NCBI GenBank assembly: GCA_014695175.1
Contig: JACJNV010000132.1
Location: 1 to 63,929 of the forward strand
DNA length: 63,929 bases
Direction: 5' to 3'
Source: Microcoleus sp. FACHB-DQ6
Lineage (GTDB): Bacteria > Cyanobacteriota > Cyanobacteriia > Cyanobacteriales > Microcoleaceae
In this document: piece by piece, positions 52,473 to 61,604 of the stretch
How positions within the stretch are numbered: position 1 is the stretch's first letter
How the letters are laid out: the number at the start of each line of letters is the position of its first letter
Made by a program: the position numbers and the translations under genes
The notes under the pieces: generated by a model
Database searches by the model: none
What the model saw: only the letters and a program-made list of their open reading frames with translations
Told to the model about the DNA's origin: nothing

Positions 52473-52496
52473 GTCAAGTGTTAAGAGGATTTTTTT

Positions 52497-52601
52497 ATGG
52501 CTTTACAACCCGATCCGTCAGAATCTCGACGATTAATTGGCGACAATACATCCGAATTTGTTACTTTGTCGCTCGGGGTAAAAACTTTACGACTCATTTA
52601 G
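52497..52601 (+). pseudogene. 34-codon truncated frame after the first direct repeat
   Basis: MALQPDPSESRRLIGDNTSE continues to 34 residues and stops at TAG 52599-52601. It has a good ribosome site (AGAGGA seven bases before the ATG) and follows the duplicated upstream repeat, so it may be the remnant start of a gene once related to the subtilase locus. No similarity can be shown. It could also be a real micropeptide. Confidence 0.4.
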
Positions 52602-52710
52602 GATTGCTATATCAACTGTCAACTGTCAACTATCAACTAAGAGGGCGGGTTCTCTTGGCACCGCCCCTACCACAGGTCAACGGTCAACTGTCAACTTACT
52701 GCGTAACTTT

Positions 52711-53343
52711 ATGAATGCAGAATTAGCTACAAACATTCTAGATAACCTGGTACAGGAAAAGAGAGGCGAACCCTTGAACCGCTTACAGCGAGCAATTATT
52801 CAAGGAGTGTTAGATGGTTTGACATACCAAGAAATCAAGAATAATTATGCGATCGCGCGGAACTATCAAATATGCTACTTAGCGCGATACGTTGCTTATC
52901 ATTTGTGGAAATTGCTGACAGAGGTATTGAAAGATGCAGGAATTATCGACCCGGACGAAAGAGTCCGCAACAAAAATTTGTGGGAGTCCGCGATGAGAGT
53001 GGCACAGCAAAGCGTGCAGTCGGAATCTGTACAAAAAAGTCAACCCCCCGTACCGCCAGATCCGAGGCTGGACAGAAAACTGCGAATGCGTTACCGAATT
53101 ACCGAACATTTGGTAAGTACCGAGTTTAGCGATACTTATCTTGCGGAAGATGAAGATGTGCCCGATCGCCCTTTATGTGCAGTCAAACGTTGGAAAAGTC
53201 AGTCGATCGAAACAACCAAGTTGTTCGAGCGGGAAGCGCGAGTATTGTGAAAATTGGGCAAGCACGATCGCATACCAGAACTGTTAGCTCGCTTTCAGGA
53301 AGATCGGTATTTCTATTTGATAGTGGAATTCATTTATATCTGA
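52711..53343 (+). pseudogene. VMAP-type HTH fused to a truncated Ser/Thr kinase (broken gene)
   Basis: Residues 1-90 resemble the N-terminal HTH-like module found in vWA-MoxR-associated and STAND proteins of cyanobacteria ('LNRLQRAIIQGVLDGLTYQEI', 'YVAYHLWKLLTEVL'). Residues 110-180 begin a Hanks-type kinase ('RYRITEHLVSTEFSDTYLAE', 'CAVKRWK', with the ATP lysine). An in-frame TGA at 53248 is followed in the same frame by 'KLGKHDRIPELLARF' and 'YFYLIVEFI', the next conserved kinase segments, ending at TGA 53341. The catalytic loop is absent. The gene is therefore inactivated by a nonsense codon and a 3' truncation. Confidence 0.75.
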
Positions 53344-53450
53344 AAGAGGACTAATGAATTATATTCTTCAGTCCTCTTTTAGAGGACTTGCGCTATGAGA
53401 CAGGGAATTCATTCCCTGGCGGACTGTGGAATGAATCTTTGTTCGCGTTC
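53344..53450. terminator. Hairpins after the broken kinase gene
   Basis: AAGAGGACT (53344-53352) pairs with AGTCCTCTT (53370-53378), and CAGGGAATTCATTCCCTG (53401-53418) forms a second palindrome. Both lie between the kinase remnant and the second direct repeat, and may mark a truncation boundary. Confidence 0.5.
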
Positions 53451-53600
53451 GCGTCTCAATCTCAAAACTGATGGAAGTGAACCATCTACTCTACATATTC
53501 ACATACTTTGCACTTTCCCGCAATCTATTTTGCACCAGGTACTTCATCAAGTCTGTGGGTAGAACGAATGATTTTTCCATTGGGGCTGCTTAAGATTTAA
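53451..53600. repeat. 150-base direct repeat, copy 2
   Basis: This copy is nearly identical to 52323-52472 (see there). It ends 36 bases before the ATG of the subtilase gene and so overlaps its likely promoter/leader. Confidence 0.85.
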
Positions 53601-53636
53601 CTAAATAATGAATCGAAATATCGGGGTTTTTAAATT

Positions 53637-55358
53637 ATGTTAGACATCAAAACCAATCCTAACGATCGCCTTTTGTTCAATCAACAGCAAAACGATCTCG
53701 CCACATCAATATTTCCGGCTAACAACGACTTGCTAAACCCAGCGAGCGCTCCACTGAATGCTTCTGGTTACATTCCTGAATCTAGCTTGACTAATCTCAC
53801 AGCATCCAGCATCGACCAACACAAACAGATAGCAGATTTTATTGTAGCTAATGCAGGCGAGGGCCTCAGTTACTCTGCGAGCGATCGAGTTACTGGCGAT
53901 GTCGCCGATTCTCAAATCAAACCGCAGTCACAATCGGCGATCGCAAATGCAGATCCGCTAACAGGAACTATCTCTGCTTCCCAGTTGAATTTAGCCGATC
54001 CAGGTAACTCTCTTTCGACAGCTCGTAATGTTGTTGGTGTTGAGAACGGTAGCATCAGCTTAAGTGATTTTGTCGGCACAGGCGATTCGGACGATTTCTA
54101 TCGATTCGATATCAACACTAAGAGCAATTTTAGCCTGCGTCTAGACGGTTTGAGTGCGGATGCTGACGTAGACCTAATTCAAGATAAAAACCGCAACGGT
54201 GTAATTGATTTGGGTGAATATGTTGATTACTCTCAAGAGAGTGGCATCACCCCCGATGTGATTGATGTACCCAATCTGGTTCCTGCAACATACTATGTCC
54301 GAGTCTCTAGCTACTCAGGCTCTACCAATTACAACCTGAGTCTTTCTGCAACCTCTGTTCCTGTAGTGCCAGATATTACAACACCTAGCGGCCCTTTTAA
54401 TAGTAATTACGGCTACGGTTTGGTGAATGCAAATGCAGCAGTTTCTCATACCTTAAACCGCTCAAGTCTTTTCCCTGCTCTTCCCGATATGGGCGGGACT
54501 AATTTGCCGCTAGATGTCATAAATGCACCGGAAGTTTGGAATCAAAACATTACAGGAAAGGGCATTGTTGTAGCTGTCGTGGATACTGGTGTTGACTACA
54601 CCCATCCCGATTTGGATGGCAATATTTGGCAGAATACTGATGAAATTGCGGGAAATGGTATCGATGACGATCGCAACGGATTTATTGATGATATTCGGGG
54701 TTGGGATTTTGTGGCTAGCGACAACAACCCAATGGATCTGCATTTCGACGGTCACGGCACTCACATAGCAGGTGCGCTCGCGGCGGAACGAAATGATTTT
54801 GGCATCACAGGAGTTGCGCCCAATGCTAAGATTATGCCTGTCAGAGTGTTGCCCGCCGTTGGTGGTGGCTCGTGGAATAATATTGCTGCTGGAATCCGCT
54901 ATGCTGCCGATAATGGAGCAAATGTAATTAACCTCAGTATTGTTGGAGATGAGGTTGTCCCTTCCAACGTAGTAAATAACGCAATTCAGTATGCAAATAA
55001 CAAAGGCTCTGTTGTGTTTATGGCAGCCGGAAATTCGGGCGACATCCAACCAGTTTATCCAGCTCGTAATGCCGATAGCTTGGGAATTGCAGTGGGCAGC
55101 ATTGATATAAACGGCAGGATGGCTGACACCTCGAACCGTGCGGGTTCCACACCTTTAGATTACTTAGTTGCTCCGGGAGTAGACATCTATTCTACAACTC
55201 CCTATAGCACCTATGACACCCTAACTGGCACATCTATGGCAACGCCACAGGTAGCGGGTGTAGCGGCTTTAGTTTTGAATGCTAATCCGACTTTAACTCC
55301 AGCTCAAGTTGAGTATATTTTGACGACAACAGCTAATCGGAATGGGTTGATAGGATAG
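53637..55358 (+). CDS. Subtilisin-like serine protease with pre-peptidase C-terminal-like domain
   Basis: The 573-residue product has an N-terminal unrecognised segment (1-120), a PPC-type beta-sandwich (about 120-245, 'SLSTARNVVG' to 'YYVRVSSYSGSTNYNLSLS') and a subtilase domain with the triad D316 ('VVDTGVDYTHPDL'), H373 ('GHGTHIAG') and S533 ('GTSMATPQVAG'). It has no clear signal peptide. The PPC domain normally marks secreted enzymes. The reading frame ends abruptly at TAG 55356; downstream, 55354-55480 in another frame reads typical subtilase tail ('SPADINRALEQTALDRDDLN' and 'GLIQTDRAI'), so the natural end appears to be frameshifted. All catalytic residues precede this point. Confidence 0.85.
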   Translation: MLDIKTNPNDRLLFNQQQNDLATSIFPANNDLLNPASAPLNASGYIPESSLTNLTASSIDQHKQIADFIVANAGEGLSYSASDRVTGDVADSQIKPQSQSAIANADPLTGTISASQLNLADPGNSLSTARNVVGVENGSISLSDFVGTGDSDDFYRFDINTKSNFSLRLDGLSADADVDLIQDKNRNGVIDLGEYVDYSQESGITPDVIDVPNLVPATYYVRVSSYSGSTNYNLSLSATSVPVVPDITTPSGPFNSNYGYGLVNANAAVSHTLNRSSLFPALPDMGGTNLPLDVINAPEVWNQNITGKGIVVAVVDTGVDYTHPDLDGNIWQNTDEIAGNGIDDDRNGFIDDIRGWDFVASDNNPMDLHFDGHGTHIAGALAAERNDFGITGVAPNAKIMPVRVLPAVGGGSWNNIAAGIRYAADNGANVINLSIVGDEVVPSNVVNNAIQYANNKGSVVFMAAGNSGDIQPVYPARNADSLGIAVGSIDINGRMADTSNRAGSTPLDYLVAPGVDIYSTTPYSTYDTLTGTSMATPQVAGVAALVLNANPTLTPAQVEYILTTTANRNGLIG

Positions 55359-55525
55359 CATTGCAAATCCCGACTTAAGTCCTGCGGACATTAATCGAGC
55401 ATTAGAGCAGACGGCTCTGGATAGGGACGATCTAAACACGCCAGGTTTTGATTTTGGACTTGACTATTCCAGTGGGTAATGGTTTGATTCAAACCGATCG
55501 CGCGATCGCTAAAATAGTCGTCTAA
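55359..55525 (+). pseudogene. Frameshifted 3' remnant of the subtilase
   Basis: Read from 55354 in the +1 frame, the DNA encodes 'DSIANPDLSPADINRALEQT' and on to 'NTPGFDFGLDYSSG', then a stop; in the next frame 'GNGLIQTDRAIAKIVV' continues the family's usual last helix. At least two small indels therefore separate it from the main frame. It shows that the gene once had about 55 more residues. Confidence 0.65.
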
Positions 55526-55676
55526 TTCAGATTAGAGTCCCCATCCCTGCGGCGAGCTCGGGGAGACAGAGTAAGCTTCTATGAAGGACGATCGCCTGTG
55601 GCAGATTGAGGCGATCGCACGACGAGGGCAGAAAGAGCGATCGGGCTAATTCTCTAAATTCCAACTCTAGAATCCT
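55526..55676. other. Gap upstream of the second CHAT gene
   Basis: Repeated HIP1-related GCGATCG motifs occupy 55560-55650. No gene and no clear promoter. Confidence 0.35.
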
Positions 55677-58600
55677 ATGCTGTATTCCCCATTTAAGCGA
55701 CTCAAATCAACCCACTCAAGGCTCACTAATGTTTTCCTAAGTTCCATTTCCCTGTTCCTGCTTGCCACTATCCCCCTATTAACTACTCCTGACTCTCTCT
55801 TCCCAGCGATCGCTCAAACTACCGATGCTCGTCAAGTAGAGGCCGATCGGCTCTTGCAGCAGGGCAAGCAACAGTATCAGACTGGCCAATTCCCAGAAGC
55901 GCTGAATTCCTGGCAACAGGCACTCCAAATTTATCGCGCCCTCAAAAACCGCCAGGGGGAAAGTCTGGCACTAAGCGGTTTGGGAGTCGCTTACCGCTCT
56001 CTGGGCAACTCGGCCAAAGCCATTGAGTATTCACAGCAGTGGTTAGCCATCGCCCGCGAAATTAAAGACCGCCAGGGGGAGAGTCTGGCACTAGGCGTTT
56101 TGGGAGCCACTTACCACTCTCTGGGCAACTCGGCCAAAGCCATTGAGTATTCACAGCAGCGGTTAGCCATCGCCCGCGAAATTCAAGACCGCCAAGGGGA
56201 AGGTAGGGCACTAGGCGTTTTGGGACTCGCTTACCGCTCTCTAGGCAACTCGGCCAAAGCCATTGAGTATTTACAGCAATATTTAGTCATCGCCCGCGAA
56301 ATTAAAGACCGCAAAAGGGAGGGTAGCGCACTAAACCTTTTGGGAGCCATTTACGGCTATGTGGGCAACTCGGCCAAAGCCATTGAGTATTCACAGCAAA
56401 GTTTAGCCATCGCACGCGAAATTCAAGACCGCCAAGGGGAGGCTGCGTCACTGGGCAGTTTGGGAATCGTTTACCTTTATGTGGGCAACTCGGCCAAAGC
56501 CATTGAGTATTCACAGCAGAGTTTAGCCATCGCACGCGCAATTAAAGACCGCCAAAGTGAAGGTTTGGCACTGCGCGAGTTGGGAGATGCTTACCGCTAT
56601 GTGGGCAACTCGGCCAAAGCCATTGAGTATTCACAGCAGAGTTTAGCCATCGCCCGCGAAATTCAAGACCGCCAAGGGGAGGCTGCGTCACTGGGCAGTT
56701 TGGGAATCGTTTACCGCTATGTGGGCAACTCGGCCAAAGCCATTGAGTATTCACAGCAGAGTTTAGCGCTCGCCCGCGAAATTCAATACCCCCAGGGGGA
56801 GGCTATGTCACTGGGCAATTTGGGAGCCGTTTACCGCTTTCTGGGCGACTCGGCCAAAGCCATTGAGTATTCACAGCAGAGTTTAGCCATCGCCCGCGAA
56901 ATTAAAGACCGTCTAAGTGAGGGTGAGGCATTGGGCAATTTGGGAGGTGCTTACTACTCTCTGGGCGACTCGGCCAAAGCCATTGAGTATTCACAGCAGA
57001 GTTTAACCATCGCCCGCGAAATTCAAAACCGCCAGGGGGAAGGTGCGTCACTGGGCAATTTGGGACTCACTTACCACTCTCTGGGCAACTGGGCCCAAGC
57101 CATTGAGTATACACAGCAAAAGTTAGCCATCGCCCGCGAAATTAAAGACCGTCTAAGTGAGGGTGAGGCATTGGGCAATTTGGGAGGTGCTTACTACTCT
57201 CTGAGCAACTCGGCCAAAGCCATTGAGTATTCACAGCAGAGTTTAGCGATCGCCCGCGAAATTCAAAACCGCCAGGGGGAGGGGGCGTCACTGGGCAATT
57301 TGGGACTCACTTACCACTCTCTGGGCAACTATGCCCAAGCCATTGAGTATTTGCAGCAAAATTTAGCCATCGCCCGCGAAATTAAAGACCGTCCCAGTGA
57401 GGGTAGGGCATTGGGCAATTTAGGAGTTACTTACCACTCTCTGGGCAACTCGGCCAAAGCCATTGAGTATGCACAGCAGACTTTAGCGCTCGCCCGCGAC
57501 ATTAAAGACCGCCAGATAGAGGGTGCAGCACTGAGCAATTTGGGAGCCATTTACCACGATCTGGGCAACTATGCTAAAGCCATTGAGTATGCACAGCAAC
57601 AGTTAGCCATCGCCCGCTCCATTAAAGACCTCCACCGGGAAGGTACGGCGCTCAACAACCTTGGAGTGGCGTTCTTAAGGGCTGGCAACCCAACAGAAGC
57701 TGAAAAAATGCTCATCAATGGAATTCAAGTTTGGGAATCAATGCGTCAAATGCTCGGCTCCAACGACGCGAATAAAGTCTCCATCTTTGAAGGACAAACT
57801 GGCACTTATCGGGCTTTACAACAAGTCCGGGTGGCTCAGAATAACCCGATCGCCGCTTTAGAAATTGCCGAACGGGGACGTGCTCGTGCCTTTGTCGATC
57901 TCCTGACAGAGCGCTTATCAACTGGTGATCCCAATCCGGTCATCGCCTCGGCTCCCAACGGCGAGCAAATCCGCCAAATCGCGAAAGCACAGAATGCCAC
58001 TTTGGTGCAGTATTCCATCATCTACAACGACTTTCAGATTCAGGGAAAAAGCGAAGGGCGAGAATCCGCGCTCTACATTTGGGTAATTCAACCTACGGGT
58101 GAAATTACCTTCCGGCAAGTTGACCTCAAACCCCTTTGGCAAAAACACAACGCCTCCCTAGCCAACTTAATCATTGGCAATCAAGAATTCCTAGCTGTCC
58201 GCAGTCGCAGCAGTCTTGGCTCCACCCAACCCCAACCAGACTTACCAACCCTGCATCAACTACTGATCGAGCCGATTGCCACCCTCCTACCCAAAGACCC
58301 TAATGCCCACGTCATCTTCATTCCCCAAGGTTCCCTGTTCCAGGTACCCTTCCCCGCCCTCCAAGATGCCAACGGCACTTACTTAATCCAAAAACACACC
58401 ATTCTCACCGCCCCCTCGATTCAAGTGTTGGATTTGACTCGACAACAACAACAGAAGCTAGCACAGAAGCCAGCTAACAGTGGCAGCGCTCTAGTATTGG
58501 GCAATCCCACCATGCCTAGTGTGTCTGCCTATCCGGGAGAACCCAAACAGCAATTGTCTGCTCTACCTGGAGCCGAAGCCGAAGCGATCGCGATCGCGCC

Positions 58601-59096
58601 TCTGCTCAAAACCCAAGCCATCACAGGCGCACAAGGGACAAAAGCCCAGATCGTCCAAAAAATGCCCCTGGCATCGACTATTCACTTGGCAACGCATGGA
58701 TTGCTCGATGATGTGCGCGGATTGGGAAGTGCGATCGCCCTGGCTCCTTCTGGTAGCGATGACGGCTTATTGACCGCAGAAGAGATTTTCGACATGAAAC
58801 TGCAAGCAAATTTAGTCGTTTTGAGTGCTTGCAACACTGGAGAAGGCAGAATTACCGGGGATGGGGTGATTGGTTTGTCGCGCGCTTTGATTTCGGCAGG
58901 AGTGCCGAGTGTAATTGTTTCTTTATGGGCGGTTCCCGATGCGCCGACATCCGAATTGATGCAGTCGTTTTATCAAAATTTGCAAAATAATCCCGACAAA
59001 GCGCAGGCATTGCGGCAAGCAATGCTAACCACGATGAAAACTCATCCTGGGCCGCGAAATTGGGCGGCATTTACTTTAATTGGGGAGGCAGAGTAA
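55677..59096 (+). CDS. Exported TPR-CHAT (caspase-like) protein 2
   Basis: This paralogue of 48774-52064 has 1139 residues: a signal peptide (about 1-47; 'FLSSISLFLLATIPLLT'), about 14 TPR units of 40 residues, and a C-terminal CHAT domain with His1007 and Cys1052, both intact. The last 330 residues are almost identical to protein 1, whereas the repeat region differs in order and number. Two pairs of units (56881-57120 and 57121-57360) are near-identical 240-base blocks, and 'YRYVG'/'YLYVG' units around 56340-56760 form another higher-order set. It follows the subtilase gene on the same strand. The single-nucleotide-level sharing suggests recent duplication or gene conversion. Confidence 0.92.
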   Translation: MLYSPFKRLKSTHSRLTNVFLSSISLFLLATIPLLTTPDSLFPAIAQTTDARQVEADRLLQQGKQQYQTGQFPEALNSWQQALQIYRALKNRQGESLALSGLGVAYRSLGNSAKAIEYSQQWLAIAREIKDRQGESLALGVLGATYHSLGNSAKAIEYSQQRLAIAREIQDRQGEGRALGVLGLAYRSLGNSAKAIEYLQQYLVIAREIKDRKREGSALNLLGAIYGYVGNSAKAIEYSQQSLAIAREIQDRQGEAASLGSLGIVYLYVGNSAKAIEYSQQSLAIARAIKDRQSEGLALRELGDAYRYVGNSAKAIEYSQQSLAIAREIQDRQGEAASLGSLGIVYRYVGNSAKAIEYSQQSLALAREIQYPQGEAMSLGNLGAVYRFLGDSAKAIEYSQQSLAIAREIKDRLSEGEALGNLGGAYYSLGDSAKAIEYSQQSLTIAREIQNRQGEGASLGNLGLTYHSLGNWAQAIEYTQQKLAIAREIKDRLSEGEALGNLGGAYYSLSNSAKAIEYSQQSLAIAREIQNRQGEGASLGNLGLTYHSLGNYAQAIEYLQQNLAIAREIKDRPSEGRALGNLGVTYHSLGNSAKAIEYAQQTLALARDIKDRQIEGAALSNLGAIYHDLGNYAKAIEYAQQQLAIARSIKDLHREGTALNNLGVAFLRAGNPTEAEKMLINGIQVWESMRQMLGSNDANKVSIFEGQTGTYRALQQVRVAQNNPIAALEIAERGRARAFVDLLTERLSTGDPNPVIASAPNGEQIRQIAKAQNATLVQYSIIYNDFQIQGKSEGRESALYIWVIQPTGEITFRQVDLKPLWQKHNASLANLIIGNQEFLAVRSRSSLGSTQPQPDLPTLHQLLIEPIATLLPKDPNAHVIFIPQGSLFQVPFPALQDANGTYLIQKHTILTAPSIQVLDLTRQQQQKLAQKPANSGSALVLGNPTMPSVSAYPGEPKQQLSALPGAEAEAIAIAPLLKTQAITGAQGTKAQIVQKMPLASTIHLATHGLLDDVRGLGSAIALAPSGSDDGLLTAEEIFDMKLQANLVVLSACNTGEGRITGDGVIGLSRALISAGVPSVIVSLWAVPDAPTSELMQSFYQNLQNNPDKAQALRQAMLTTMKTHPGPRNWAAFTLIGEAE

Positions 59097-59144
59097 GGAC
59101 GATCGCGACAAGCCGATTACAGAGTACGATCGGGGATACTGCTC

Positions 59145-61103
59145 CTATCGCGAAACAGGCGGCTGCAAAACTTTAGCATCCTTTGCTATTTCCGTTTCCT
59201 CCAAAACCTGCTCTAAAACCGGAGAAGGAATCGGCACTTCTTCAACTACCTGATGCTTTTCCAAAGTCAAGCGAGACTGCGACGAACCAGACAATCTTTT
59301 CAACAATTTCGGTGTCGGATCGTACAGCAAATAAATAATTCGATCGCCCGCTTGCCAAATCTGAGTCGCCGACACCACTTGCAAGTACCCTTGCCTTTCC
59401 AGCAGCAGCGGCGCCAACTCCCCGGCTTGAACCAAAGCTTGCAAGTGAGCAATCTGAAACTGCAATCCCTCACTTTTTAACTCAGTTTCCCCCAATTTCA
59501 CTTCGCCGTCGCTCAAATATTCGTTCCAATCCTTCAGCGACAAATCCGACACAAAAGCTTGATTGATTTTAGCCTGATTTGCAGGCATATTTGCTTGCGG
59601 ATCTTTGGGGAATATTGCCAAAACCCTCGGCGGCGCAAACTCTTCTGCCGCTCGCTGAGCTAACACTAAGTTTACCTCGCCGTTGTTAGTCATTGCCAAA
59701 AAAGTTCCCATCGACTCCAGTCCGGCTTCTTCTAACACGCTGTGGTCTAGAGCACTGCTCAAAAACACCCGCAAACCCTCTCGTTCTGCTTGGGCGCAAG
59801 CTTCCGGGTCCGTGTCGATAATTGCCACAGATTCTCCGCGTTCTTGAAACAAGCGAGCAATTAATCTGCTTAAAGGATTTGACCCCACAATTGCAGCACC
59901 GGTTGCGGATTTTGAGGTGATGCCCAACAGTTGAGCGATCCCTCCGGCCGTTAGTCCCTGGACGAAAACTGTCATAATAATTGTTAGGAAGACTAAGGCT
60001 TTAATCGAGTCGCCGCCGTTGATTCCCCGCTGGGTGAGCAAAATTGCAAATAAAGATGCGATCGACGCTGAGACAATTCCCCTCGGCGCCACCCAACAAA
60101 CAAATAATTTCTGCCGCCAATTCAGTCCGCTGTTCCAAGTACACACCCAAACGTTGATCGGCCGCACTACCCACATTAAAGCTAAAACTGTAAACAAACT
60201 TCCCCAACCGAGGGCGACCACACTAGCCAGCGATAAATCGGCTGCCAGCAGCACGAACAGCATGGAAATAGCCAGGACTGTGAGTTGACCTTTAAACCTC
60301 CTCAGCAGCCTTTCTTCCGGCACAGCAGCGGCTCTGAGGACGATGCCGGATAGGACTGTTGCCATCAGTCCCGATTCGCTGCGGATTTCTTCTGCTAAGC
60401 CGAAAAATCCCCACAAACCGGCTAAAACTACTAAGTTTTTGAGGTCTTCTGAGAGAAATTGCGATCGCTTGAGAATGAATCCCAGCAGCCAACCTCCCGC
60501 AACTCCGACGACTGCGCCAACGAAAAGCCGCACGATTAAATCTCGGAACAAAACCAGCAAATCAGGATTGCCGTTCAAAATAATATTCAGCACCAATACT
60601 GCCAGAATTGCCCCGACAGGATCGATTAAAACGCCTTCTGCTTCTAGCAAGGCGGCAACTTGTTTGTCAACGGATACTTGTTTGAGCAAAGGGCCGATTA
60701 CCGTCGGGCCGGTGACGACTACTAGAGAAGCATACAAAAATGCGATCGGCCAGGGAAATTCCCCCAACCAGTGTGCGGCCATTCCGCCGCCAATTAGCGT
60801 AATTAAAGTGCCTACCGTAACTAAATTGCGGATGCTGCCGGAAAGTTTGCCCAAATCTCGCAATTCCAAATTCAAGCCGCCTTCAAACAGAATTAAAGCT
60901 ACGCAAAGGGATACCATAACTTCCAAACCGCTGCCCAGCAGATTGGGGTGCAGCACTCCCAAGCAGTCTGGGCCGGCTAAAATGCCAAACAACAGCAAAA
61001 AGACGATCGCCGGAACTTTCAGATAAGCGGCGAGAACTTGAGCGCTGATGCCACAGATGACGGTCATGACCATCAACTGGGTGATGTTAAAGGGGATTTC
61101 CAT
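59145..61103 (-). CDS. CPA-type cation/proton antiporter with TrkA-N regulatory domain
   Basis: The 652-residue protein has 11-12 membrane helices (about 5-400) of the NhaP/KefB type ('VVVTGPTVIGPLLKQ', 'EAEGVLIDPVGAILAV' with the ion-binding Asp), then a TrkA-N/RCK nucleotide-binding domain (about 405-510, 'GAAIVGSNPLSRLIARLFQE' and 'AIIDTDPEACAQAEREG') and a C-terminal TrkA-C-like segment (about 540-620). It should exchange Na+ or K+ for H+, with NAD(H) control. No operon partner is present; it converges with the CHAT gene, 48 bases between stops. Confidence 0.93.
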   Translation of the reverse strand: MEIPFNITQLMVMTVICGISAQVLAAYLKVPAIVFLLLFGILAGPDCLGVLHPNLLGSGLEVMVSLCVALILFEGGLNLELRDLGKLSGSIRNLVTVGTLITLIGGGMAAHWLGEFPWPIAFLYASLVVVTGPTVIGPLLKQVSVDKQVAALLEAEGVLIDPVGAILAVLVLNIILNGNPDLLVLFRDLIVRLFVGAVVGVAGGWLLGFILKRSQFLSEDLKNLVVLAGLWGFFGLAEEIRSESGLMATVLSGIVLRAAAVPEERLLRRFKGQLTVLAISMLFVLLAADLSLASVVALGWGSLFTVLALMWVVRPINVWVCTWNSGLNWRQKLFVCWVAPRGIVSASIASLFAILLTQRGINGGDSIKALVFLTIIMTVFVQGLTAGGIAQLLGITSKSATGAAIVGSNPLSRLIARLFQERGESVAIIDTDPEACAQAEREGLRVFLSSALDHSVLEEAGLESMGTFLAMTNNGEVNLVLAQRAAEEFAPPRVLAIFPKDPQANMPANQAKINQAFVSDLSLKDWNEYLSDGEVKLGETELKSEGLQFQIAHLQALVQAGELAPLLLERQGYLQVVSATQIWQAGDRIIYLLYDPTPKLLKRLSGSSQSRLTLEKHQVVEEVPIPSPVLEQVLEETEIAKDAKVLQPPVSR

Positions 61104-61596
61104 AGATATAATTGTTACAGGCTGCCCGCTTAGTTTTAAATGTTCGATCGCGGGTAATTGGAGTGCAGGCGCTATTTTCGGCGCAGCTTACCAACTCGGC
61201 ACGGCCCTGGATTTTTGCTAATAAGATTAAAAAACCTTGATATTGGCTCTAACTTTATCAGATAATTCTCTTGGAGTCAAAGATGGCAGTAAGCTGTAGC
61301 TAAGCGAGAGATTGTCTGTTATGTTCGAGAGTCCGATGGGGATGCGGGCACAGAGGAAGAGGATTTGACTAATTTTTATGGGGAGTCAATCTCAAATCTC
61401 AAATAGCAAGATTTGCCAGCTTTTCCATTATAGAGCCTTTCAACCCAAGATTCATCTGTGGAGTCAATCTCCAATTAAAAAGCTCACATCTCTAATCCAT
61501 CGCCCTCAGACTCATCTTTAGAGTAGAGTTCCCATCAAAATTCGTCAAATCGCCAGATTCATCTGTAGAGTCAATCTAAAATCTATAATCTAAAAT
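61104..61596. other. 493-base gap with a 23-base spaced repeat
   Basis: Three related copies of AGATTCATCTGTAGAGTCAA occur at 61448-61470, 61508-61529 and 61555-61577, with spacings of 60 and 47 bases, and an AATCTAA-type tract at 61573-61604. No gene is seen. Confidence 0.5.
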
Positions 61597-61604
61597 CTAT
61601 AATC
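61573..61604. repeat. AATCTAA-type short tandem repeat
   Basis: Four degenerate copies of a seven-base unit overlap the stop region of the lysozyme gene. It matches the other tracts of the window. Confidence 0.6.

Larger units (their letters stand above)
52065..52496. other. Gap holding MITE copy C and direct-repeat copy 1
   Basis: 52121-52253 is MITE-like copy C, and 52323-52472 the first copy of a 150-base direct repeat. Its role may be regulatory, because the second copy (53451-53600) lies just upstream of the subtilase gene. An AGAGGA ribosome site at 52484-52489 precedes the small frame at 52497. Confidence 0.55.

Noticed and set aside
53248-53250. TGA in the kinase gene as selenocysteine or read-through
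   Set aside because: No SECIS-like hairpin follows, and the gene is truncated soon after; pseudogene is simpler.
54510-55049. 179-codon frame opposite the subtilase gene
   Set aside because: Shadow frame; no recognisable features and no ribosome site.
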